Under the pieces are notes generated by a model. That model saw only the letters and a program-made list of their open reading frames with translations. It did not search any database and was not told the origin of the DNA. 6,303 nt of DNA from Candidatus Aminicenantota bacterium. GTDB lineage: Bacteria; Acidobacteriota; Aminicenantia; Aminicenantales; Aminicenantaceae. The stretch spans positions 1 to 6,303 of the forward strand of contig JAUWJP010000102.1 in the NCBI GenBank assembly GCA_030607635.1. The letters run 5' to 3'. Each line of letters starts with the position of its first letter. Positions within the stretch are counted from its first letter, which is position 1. A program made the position numbers and the translations under genes. Of this stretch, positions 1 through 4,069 are shown one piece after another.

Positions 1-2
1 AA

Positions 3-110
3 TGCAATAGATATTTTTTCCGGCACGTGGAATTTTTGAATCAGCAAGGAATGATTTTTTCTTATTATCTCATTCCTGTCAAAGGATTTTATGGGGATGA
101 AGAGAAATGA
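3..110 (+). CDS. Possible 3' end of an unidentified protein entering from the left edge
   Basis: One plus-strand frame is open from the window edge for 35 codons and stops at TGA 108-110. The tail (ending KGFYGDEEK) has mixed, non-repetitive composition, and a run this long without a stop is somewhat more than expected in such AT-rich sequence. No family is recognisable from so short a piece. The shorter frame starting at base 1 (stop at 37-39) is an alternative, and the whole stretch may be noncoding. If real, this gene converges on the minus-strand SH3 gene that ends at 135. Presence of a gene is an inference. Confidence 0.3.
   Translation, partial: CNRYFFRHVEFLNQQGMIFSYYLIPVKGFYGDEEK
47..77. 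repeat. 8-bp inverted repeat
   Basis: AGGAATGA (47-54) and TCATTCCT (70-77) are perfect inverted arms around a 15-base T-rich spacer. Neither strand has a T-run directly after the distal arm, so it does not look like a standard intrinsic terminator. It lies downstream of the SH3 gene on the minus strand and could still protect or end that transcript. Confidence 0.35.
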
Positions 111-127
111 TAGCTTTTTCTTCTTTT
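99..127 (+). terminator. Weak possible intrinsic terminator
   Basis: GAAGAGAAA (99-107) can pair with TTTTTCTTC (115-123), with one G-U pair and a 7-base loop, followed by TTTT. On the minus strand the wobble becomes an A-C mismatch, so the structure favours plus-strand RNA. The stem has few G/C pairs and is weak. It would end the putative partial gene whose stop lies in the loop. Confidence 0.25.
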
Positions 128-134
128 ACGTTTG

Positions 135-734
135 TTACCTAACTATCTTTTTTTCCTGGATCTCTTGGACAAAGCTCTGATGAATATAACCTGAAATGAT
201 AAGCCCTTCTTCATCTGGAGGCAAATTAACGAGATACCATTCTCCTGCTTTTCCCACTGCTTGAACGGAGATTCCTAATTGAACTTGATGAATTACCTCG
301 CTTATAAAATCGGGCTCTGCTCTAATGTTTGTTTTCTCCAGTATCACCTGGATCTTTTTAGGGGATTCAAATAAAACTTCTTCAATCACCTCTAACTCTT
401 TTAGTTGCTCTGCTGGTTTCTCTATTTCTTTTTCTTCAATCTCAGGAACTTCATACATCATTTCAACTGCCGACGCATGGACAAATCCAGTAAAGTTGAT
501 AAATCTTTTCTCAGAATAGAAAGAAACATAATACCAGTCCTCTCGTATTTTTTCTGCTGAGAGGAGGTTAAGGATAGCTCCCCTCTCTATCGTTTCAATT
601 ATAGGGCTTTCTACGTCCGGATCGAGATAAATACTTGCCCTTATAGCGATGACCATCATTTTATCTTCTTGAGGCAGTAACGGAGATAGAAATAATAAAA
701 ATATTAAAACAGACATAAATATTGTTTTTTTCAT
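135..734 (-). CDS. Exported protein with two SH3-like (SH3b/SH3_3 type) domains
   Basis: The 199-residue product starts with a signal peptide: KK, then a hydrophobic core at about residues 4-20, then polar sequence after PQ at 21-22. Two bacterial SH3-like modules follow at about 28-92 and 129-190. The second has the typical pattern NIRAEPD, a hydrophobic strand, GEWYLV, and GYIHQSFV; the first ends GFVHASAV. An acidic, Glu-rich linker of about 30 residues joins them. Such domains in exported proteins often bind cell-wall peptides or other proteins, but no enzymatic domain is present, so the role is unknown. A longer frame begins at ATG 765-767. The start at 732-734 is preferred because AGGGG lies 7 bases upstream, the signal peptide begins there, and the predicted transcription start leaves almost no leader for the longer form. 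It is transcribed alone. Confidence 0.85.
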   Translation of the reverse strand: MKKTIFMSVLIFLLFLSPLLPQEDKMMVIAIRASIYLDPDVESPIIETIERGAILNLLSAEKIREDWYYVSFYSEKRFINFTGFVHASAVEMMYEVPEIEEKEIEKPAEQLKELEVIEEVLFESPKKIQVILEKTNIRAEPDFISEVIHQVQLGISVQAVGKAGEWYLVNLPPDEEGLIISGYIHQSFVQEIQEKKIVR

Positions 735-781
735 TATTATCCCCTGCTTTGCTCTATTTGTTATCACTATTTATGAAATTA

Positions 782-809
782 AGTATAGCATAAAAAAAAA
801 CAGAGTCAA
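782..809 (-). promoter_or_regulatory. Sigma-70 promoter with extended -10 for the SH3-domain gene
   Basis: On the minus strand, TTGACT (809-804) and TATACT (787-782) are separated by 16 bases that include a run of nine T. TGC immediately precedes the -10, giving the extended -10 TGn element. Predicted transcription start is near 775, about 40 bases before the ATG at 734. This is the best promoter match I see in the window. Confidence 0.75.
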
Positions 810-810
810 A

Positions 811-843
811 TTTTGATCCTCTTCTCCCCTTTCCAGATCAAAA
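811..843. repeat. 8-bp inverted repeat just upstream of the SH3-gene promoter
   Basis: TTTTGATC (811-818) and GATCAAAA (836-843) flank 17 bases. The near arm is one base from the -35 box of the SH3-gene promoter, and the far arm overlaps the T-run of the upstream terminator. It could be an operator or a coincidental product of A/T-rich flanks around two GATC sites. Confidence 0.35.
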
Positions 844-1026
844 AAAATCACCCCGCAAATCACCGCAAGGGGTGATTGCCATCCCCAGTCCTTTCTGCCA
901 ATCTAGTAGGGCCTTGTTTAGCTGGCTGGATAAGGCTCCTATCTCCTCCTTCTCCAAACCTAAATAATCCTCAACAGCCAGCCTCTCTATATTATGACTG
1001 TTTTTTCCGCAGATTGAGAATTTCAT
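838..1026 (-). CDS. Doubtful small ORF, 62 residues, unknown
   Basis: It starts at ATG 1024-1026, 41 bases after the cupin stop, on the same strand. The sequence is plausible for a small soluble helical protein (middle part rich in Leu, Glu, Lys), but I recognise no family. The upstream site is only a weak GAAGAG-like match. Its last 14 codons, from the internal Met on (ending CGDLRGDFF), run through a strong intrinsic terminator, and the stop TGA uses the last T of the U-tract, so an efficiently terminated mRNA would lack a complete stop codon. It may be a real small gene, the decayed end of a longer one, or just the 3' untranslated region of the cupin transcript. Confidence 0.3.
   Translation of the reverse strand: MKFSICGKNSHNIERLAVEDYLGLEKEEIGALSSQLNKALLDWQKGLGMAITPCGDLRGDFF
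840..877 (-). terminator. Rho-independent terminator of the cupin transcript
   Basis: On the minus strand AATCACCCC (877-869) pairs perfectly with GGGGTGATT (854-846) across a 14-base loop. The T-run spans 847-840: its first two bases close the stem and six follow. The 9-bp stem has five G-C pairs. No other terminator is visible after the cupin stop at 1068, so this is the likely transcript end, about 220 bases downstream. Confidence 0.75.
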
Positions 1027-1067
1027 TTATCGAGAATTCTCTTCAAGCTCAACCGCTTTAATATTTT

Positions 1068-1400
1068 TTAATCTACGATAAATACTTTTGCACCTTTTTC
1101 AGTATAAGCAAGATGTGGATTAGGGTCATCATCTTCAACTTGAAAACTCATTCCAGAATCCAGCTTAAATTCTCTGCCATCTTTAAGTTCGCACATTAGC
1201 TCACCTTCTAAAACGAGCAAAACATGACCACGACCACACCAATGGTCTGCCTTATATCCGGGAGAATATTCAATCATTCTAACGCGGATATTGCCAACTT
1301 CGAAAGTTCGCCAAAAAGAAGTGCCTGTTTCTCCCTTATGTTCGGTAGGTGCAATTTTACTCCAATCGGTTACGGAAAACGGTACATCTTGAATTTTCAT
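1068..1400 (-). CDS. DHCW-motif cupin-fold protein
   Basis: This 110-residue single-domain protein matches the small 'DHCW motif cupin fold' family in length and pattern. It opens with PFSVTDWSKIAPTEHKGETGT, followed by the core PGYKADHWCGRGH at 47-59, GELMCEL at 66-72, GMSFQVED at 83-90 and the ending GAKVFIVD. Likely metal-site residues are H53 and H59 with E65 and H96, placed as in cupin motifs 1 and 2; the family hallmark DHWC is 52-55. It should form one small cytosolic beta-barrel. The substrate is unknown for the family, and this sequence does not supply one. The start is well supported, with AGGAGG a few bases before the ATG. It is divergent from the DUF2809 gene and ends in a transcript running on through the 62-residue frame. 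Confidence 0.88.
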   Translation of the reverse strand: MKIQDVPFSVTDWSKIAPTEHKGETGTSFWRTFEVGNIRVRMIEYSPGYKADHWCGRGHVLLVLEGELMCELKDGREFKLDSGMSFQVEDDDPNPHLAYTEKGAKVFIVD

Positions 1401-1446
1401 TTCTCCTCCTTTCTTGTTTAGAGATTGACGAAATTATTCCTTAACT

Positions 1447-1463
1447 TTTCAAAGTACTTGAAA
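1447..1463. repeat. Inverted repeat in the divergent intergenic region
   Basis: TTTCAA (1447-1452) and TTGAAA (1458-1463) form a 17-base dyad with spacer AGTAC, between the cupin and DUF2809 genes. It sits just downstream of a possible cupin -10 box and could be an operator. The arms are A/T-rich, so chance is a real possibility. Confidence 0.3.
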
Positions 1464-1469
1464 CTGTTT

Positions 1470-1475
1470 ATTATA
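1470..1475 (-). promoter_or_regulatory. Possible -10 box for the cupin gene
   Basis: A perfect TATAAT hexamer lies on the minus strand at 1475-1470, giving a predicted start near 1463 and a leader of about 60 bases to the cupin ATG. No good -35 is found at 16-18 bases. In such AT-rich DNA the hexamer alone is weak evidence. Confidence 0.3.
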
Positions 1476-1521
1476 TATTTTTTTACATTATTAAAATAGG
1501 AAGGCGATCCAGGAGAAAAAA

Positions 1522-1914
1522 TTGTTTAAATCAAAAAGAGTAAGGTGGACCTTGATTTCCATACTTATCATCGTGCCGCTTGGCCTTTATAGCAAGTTTT
1601 ACAGTGGCCAAGCTGAAAACTGGGTGAATAATTCTCTTGGAGGTGTATTGTATGTAATATTCTGGTGCCTCTTCGCTTTTTTATTCTTGGGTAATGCTAA
1701 ACCCTGGAAAATTGCTGCTGTAGTATTTGCCATCACCTGCTTTTTGGAATTTCTGCAGTTATGGCATCTTCCACTTTTAGAGTTTCTTAGGAGTAATTTT
1801 ATAGGAAGAACCATCCTGGGTACTTCTTTCACCTGGAGTGATTTCCCGTATTATCTTGTGGGATGCGGAATCGGATGGCTGTGGATGAAATCTCTACAAA
1901 AACATTTTAAATAA
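1522..1914 (+). CDS. DUF2809 family integral membrane protein
   Basis: The 130-residue protein has four hydrophobic segments at about 9-23, 40-57, 63-81 and 107-123 and a positively charged N-terminus (KSKRVR). The motif from 76 to 107, EFLQLWHLPLLEFLR then GRTILGTSFTWSD, is the conserved signature of DUF2809, whose function is unknown. The spacing of Glu, Gln and Asp within membrane segments also resembles VanZ-like proteins, but that is my inference. The start is TTG at 1522-1524: AGGAG (1511-1515) lies six bases upstream, and no in-frame ATG occurs before the fourth membrane segment. The length fits the family. The anti-sigma-like gene follows 72 bases later on the same strand, so the two may be co-transcribed. 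Confidence 0.85.
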   Translation: MFKSKRVRWTLISILIIVPLGLYSKFYSGQAENWVNNSLGGVLYVIFWCLFAFLFLGNAKPWKIAAVVFAITCFLEFLQLWHLPLLEFLRSNFIGRTILGTSFTWSDFPYYLVGCGIGWLWMKSLQKHFK

Positions 1915-1986
1915 AGTAAAAAGGAACCTCCCTTTCAATTTTTATATTTCTGCAACGACAAAACTTTTCTGGAGGGATTAAAAACC

Positions 1987-2628
1987 ATGAGAAAATGCAA
2001 ATTTGAAGACCTAATTGATAATTACTTATTGAACAGATTAGATGAGGAAAAAAAGAAAAAATTTGAGGTGCATTACTTTAACTGCCCCTATTGTTTTGAG
2101 AAAATGGTGGAAAGAGACGAGCTTATTTCCGTCATCAAGCACAAAGGGGATATGGTTTTTCAAGATGAATACGCAGTGGAAGAGACAAAAGGCGGAACCT
2201 GGGTTGAAAAAATCGTTTCTCTTCTTACTCCTAAACAGTGGGCAGCAGCTGCAGTATCGGCTTGTCTGTTCCTCATCATCTGCGGTCTTTTCCTCTATGT
2301 TATCCCTAATCGCGGTCCAACTCCGCCCTCATTTCCCCCACCAGATGATAAAGCTGAAAGAGGGGCACAAATAAAAATAAAAGTTATTCCCTCAAAAATT
2401 GAGTGGTCAAGATTAGGTGAAGATGTAGAATACAAAATCTACATTTACGATAATGGGGATAAGTTGTGGTCAACCACAACAAAAGAAAATTTCGTAGTTC
2501 TGCCTGAAGATGTTAAAAAACGCATGACATTGGGTGAAATATATTCCTGCGAGGTAAAGGCTTTTTCTACATATGGACCCCTTAAAGCATCCGGCAGGAC
2601 TCAATTCAAGATTCGGAAAACCGAGTAG
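1987..2628 (+). CDS. Anti-sigma-factor-like membrane protein with zinc-finger (zf-HC2/ZAS) domain
   Basis: The 213-residue protein has three parts. The cytosolic N-terminus carries C4, H29, C33 and C36, matching the zinc-binding ZAS signature HxxxCxxC with an upstream Cys. One membrane segment lies at about 86-106, followed by a Pro-rich stretch (PTPPSFPPP). The C-terminal domain, about 127-211 and outside the cytoplasm, has alternating beta-strand sequence (EWSRLGEDVEYKIYIYD, then LGEIYSCEVKAFSTYG), which looks fibronectin-III or Ig-like. ZAS proteins normally bind an ECF sigma factor and release it on a signal sensed outside. No sigma factor gene lies next to it here, so the partner is unknown and a non-regulatory role is possible. 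The start has GGAGGG ten bases upstream of ATG. DUF2809 precedes it by 72 bases. Confidence 0.82.
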   Translation: MRKCKFEDLIDNYLLNRLDEEKKKKFEVHYFNCPYCFEKMVERDELISVIKHKGDMVFQDEYAVEETKGGTWVEKIVSLLTPKQWAAAAVSACLFLIICGLFLYVIPNRGPTPPSFPPPDDKAERGAQIKIKVIPSKIEWSRLGEDVEYKIYIYDNGDKLWSTTTKENFVVLPEDVKKRMTLGEIYSCEVKAFSTYGPLKASGRTQFKIRKTE

Positions 2629-2668
2629 AACGCTATCTTTCCACTTTCCCGTCTTTAATATATTTCTC

Positions 2669-2726
2669 TCTAGACTTCTTCCGCTTTTTCTTCTTTCAAT
2701 CTAGATTCTCATTTCGATTCTAGATT
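2669..2726. repeat. Cluster of three TCTAGA hexamers with an inverted/direct repeat
   Basis: TCTAGA occurs at 2669-2674, 2700-2705 and 2719-2724. The last two are part of AATCTAGA (2698-2705) and TCTAGATT (2719-2726), which form 8-bp inverted arms over 13 bases; TCTAGATT also repeats directly with a 19-base period. This lies 3' of the anti-sigma-like gene in a pyrimidine-rich stretch (about 2632-2700). The hexamer is expected once in some thousands of bases. Confidence 0.45.
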
Positions 2727-2733
2727 ATGATCT

Positions 2734-2755
2734 GTGCCTATTTATTAATAGGTAC
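2734..2755 (+). repeat. Hairpin-forming inverted repeat in the convergent 3' region
   Basis: GTGCCTATT (2734-2742) and AATAGGTAC (2747-2755) can form a 9-bp stem with a TATT loop. In plus-strand RNA the only imperfection is a G-U pair; in minus-strand RNA it is an A-C mismatch, so it fits the 3' end of the anti-sigma-like transcript. It is followed by A-rich, not U-rich, sequence, so it is not a standard intrinsic terminator. Confidence 0.4.
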
Positions 2756-2794
2756 AATTAAAAAAATAAATTTCGAACGGAATTCTGTAAATTG

Positions 2795-2815
2795 CTGATA
2801 TTAATAGATTATCAG
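2795..2815. repeat. Short inverted repeat 3' of tRNA-Leu
   Basis: CTGATA (2795-2800) and TATCAG (2810-2815) are perfect inverted arms around nine bases, starting 12 bases beyond the tRNA 3' end on the minus strand. No U-run follows directly; a T-rich run comes about 30 bases further on. It may mark the tRNA transcript end, but the stem is weak. Confidence 0.3.
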
Positions 2816-2826
2816 AGAATATATAA

Positions 2827-2913
2827 TGCCGGAGGAGGGACTCGAACCCACATGGAACTAAACGTTCCGCTGGATTTTGAATCCAGTGCGTCTACCAATT
2901 CCGCCACTCCGGC
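2827..2913 (-). tRNA. tRNA-Leu (anticodon CAA, reads UUG)
   Basis: Read on the minus strand, the 87-base gene folds as a class II tRNA. The acceptor stem is GCCGGAG with CTCCGGC and discriminator A at 2827. The D arm has a GCG/CGC stem with TTGGTAGA in the loop. The anticodon stem CTGGA/TCCAG closes the loop TTCAAAA, placing anticodon CAA at 2879-2877. The long variable arm GGAAC-GTTTA-GTTCC and T loop TTCGAGT complete it. The long variable arm and anticodon both indicate leucine. The T stem (GTGGG with CCCTC) has one U-U mismatch at its second pair. The 3' CCA is not encoded (bases after A are TTA), so a CCA-adding enzyme would be needed. It lies downstream of the acyltransferase gene on the same strand; no separate promoter was convincing. 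Confidence 0.96.
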
Positions 2914-2925
2914 ACGTTCAGTGCC
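2911..2925 (-). repeat. Small GC-rich hairpin overlapping the tRNA 5' end
   Basis: On the minus strand GGCAC (2925-2921) and GTGCC (2915-2911) flank TGAAC. The second arm includes the first three bases of mature tRNA-Leu, so in the precursor this stem would compete with the acceptor stem near the RNase P cut site. Confidence 0.4.
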
Positions 2926-3010
2926 AATAACGGGGCCTTCGTACTTTTCCCTTGTTCAGTTCTTATTCTGGTTCTTTTCTTCAAGAATCTTAAGAAATAT
3001 CCTCCGCTGT

Positions 3011-3874
3011 TTATTTTTCTCTTAGTGTGGAGTAAATGAGTTGCTGAAGATTTTTTACAAACTCTGTCTTTTCAGGCTTTGAAGGCCTGGCATTCTCAAA
3101 GGTTAACGGTGGTAAAAACTCAACCGTCAGACAAGATTTCTTGTAGCTTTTTATCTTGAGCAGATTCATAACCCATCTTATTGCTTTGTAGATAAAGATC
3201 CTGTCTGCAATATAACGCCAAAATATCTTCTTATCAATCGCAGGTCTCTCTTTAACAACACTGGGTACTATTTTTACTACCTTTCCTCGCTTGAAAAACA
3301 TACTTGCCAGGGAAGGAACGATTGTCTGGTAAACAGGGTTTTCAATGCCTTCGTGTGTTTTGCCTCCGCTTGGCGCAATTGCTATAGGAATATTATTTTC
3401 CAGGCTCTCGATACACTTTTTTAAAGCTTGCTTATTTGTTTTTTGTTTCTCAAGCCTTTCTTCTTCTGTGTCAGGTTCCTGTAAATCTACAACTATAGAG
3501 TCAATCCTGTTTACTTGGGCAATAATGTATCTTGCTATGAAATCGATCAGCTTATTATAGAATGACTCTGCCCAGCGTCTTCTTCTTATCTTTTCTTGAA
3601 ACCCAGCAGGAAAAATTGAGTCTTCAACATCTTTTCTAAGGATTGGCAGGTATTTCTTGGCTGCTATCGTGACCTCAGCCAGAAATCTTATTTTGGGCGT
3701 ATTTGGAGCAGCCACTCCCAAATGAATTGGTTCTCCTCGTCGGGTTGTGTGATTGTAGACATAGATTATCGGGCCATTTTTTGGAATGTTTTCCAGCCCC
3801 ACAGGTTTTGGTTTCGGGCAGACGGGAACTGTTCTTCCTAAAGTTCTTAGAAAATTGTACGAGAAACTCAGCAT
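3011..3874 (-). CDS. PlsC-like glycerolipid acyltransferase family protein with atypical motifs
   Basis: This 287-residue protein resembles 1-acylglycerol-3-phosphate/glycerol-3-phosphate acyltransferases, which move an acyl chain onto a phosphate-bearing glycerol at the inner membrane. Block I is clear: VGLENIPKNGPIIYVYNH at 25-42. The usual HxxxxD is altered: H42 is followed by TTRRGE, so the acid (E48) is one residue further away. The third block, normally FPEGTRS, is APSGGKTHEG at 167-176, which recalls the APSGG motif of plastid-type glycerol-3-phosphate acyltransferases. A charged helical insert (about 132-158) lies between. The N-terminus has no strong membrane segment. The start ATG 3872-3874 is the only one possible upstream of block I, since TGA is two codons before it; it has no ribosome binding site. 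Substrate is not determined; the fold assignment is firmer than the activity. Confidence 0.75.
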   Translation of the reverse strand: MLSFSYNFLRTLGRTVPVCPKPKPVGLENIPKNGPIIYVYNHTTRRGEPIHLGVAAPNTPKIRFLAEVTIAAKKYLPILRKDVEDSIFPAGFQEKIRRRRWAESFYNKLIDFIARYIIAQVNRIDSIVVDLQEPDTEEERLEKQKTNKQALKKCIESLENNIPIAIAPSGGKTHEGIENPVYQTIVPSLASMFFKRGKVVKIVPSVVKERPAIDKKIFWRYIADRIFIYKAIRWVMNLLKIKSYKKSCLTVEFLPPLTFENARPSKPEKTEFVKNLQQLIYSTLREK

Positions 3875-3883
3875 CTTTCAGAC

Positions 3884-3912
3884 AAAGTAACATAGGGAAA
3901 ATTTGAAGTCAA
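3884..3912 (-). promoter_or_regulatory. Probable sigma-70 promoter of the acyltransferase gene, near-leaderless
   Basis: TTGACT (3912-3907) and TACTTT (3889-3884) on the minus strand are 17 bases apart, and TGT directly precedes the -10 as an extended -10 element. The -10 itself is a poor match (3 of 6). The predicted start near 3877 leaves only about three bases before the ATG at 3874, which agrees with the missing ribosome binding site. Confidence 0.45.
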
Positions 3913-4016
3913 CTGGGGGATATGTATGTACCAAGGCCACGTGATTATTTTAGATTTTCACCTGGTAAGGACTTACGGTTCTTAACAATGTAAGGAAAGG
4001 TAGGCAATTAGTGCTT

Positions 4017-4038
4017 GATTTCAAATCTTGCCGGCAAG
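4017..4038. repeat. Two adjoining palindromes downstream of the beta-lactamase-family gene
   Basis: GATTTCAAATC (4017-4027, centre C4022) abuts the perfect 12-bp palindrome CTTGCCGGCAAG (4027-4038), sharing one base. They lie 32 bases 3' of the hydrolase stop and upstream of the acyltransferase promoter. As RNA the 12-mer can form only a short stem, and there is no U-run, so a protein-binding site fits better than a terminator. Confidence 0.4.
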
Positions 4039-4069
4039 CCTGAAGAACCTCGCTTCGCTTTCTTAGGGG

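Noticed and set aside
1920..1935. AAAGG/CCTTT hairpin after the DUF2809 stop
   Set aside because: The stem is only five pairs with two G-C pairs and the T-run is not adjacent, so I do not call a terminator.
2042..2374. Plus-strand ORF of 110 codons inside the anti-sigma-like gene
   Set aside because: It is a +1-frame shadow; the 213-residue frame has the zinc motif, the membrane segment and a ribosome binding site.
2792..3025. Plus-strand ORF of 77 codons containing GGGTRTHMELNVPLDFESS
   Set aside because: This is the antisense translation of tRNA-Leu, a well-known false protein; the real feature is the tRNA on the minus strand.
3675..3893. Minus-strand ORF overlapping the acyltransferase start
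   Set aside because: It lacks any recognisable pattern and reads out of frame through the well-matched block I of the acyltransferase.
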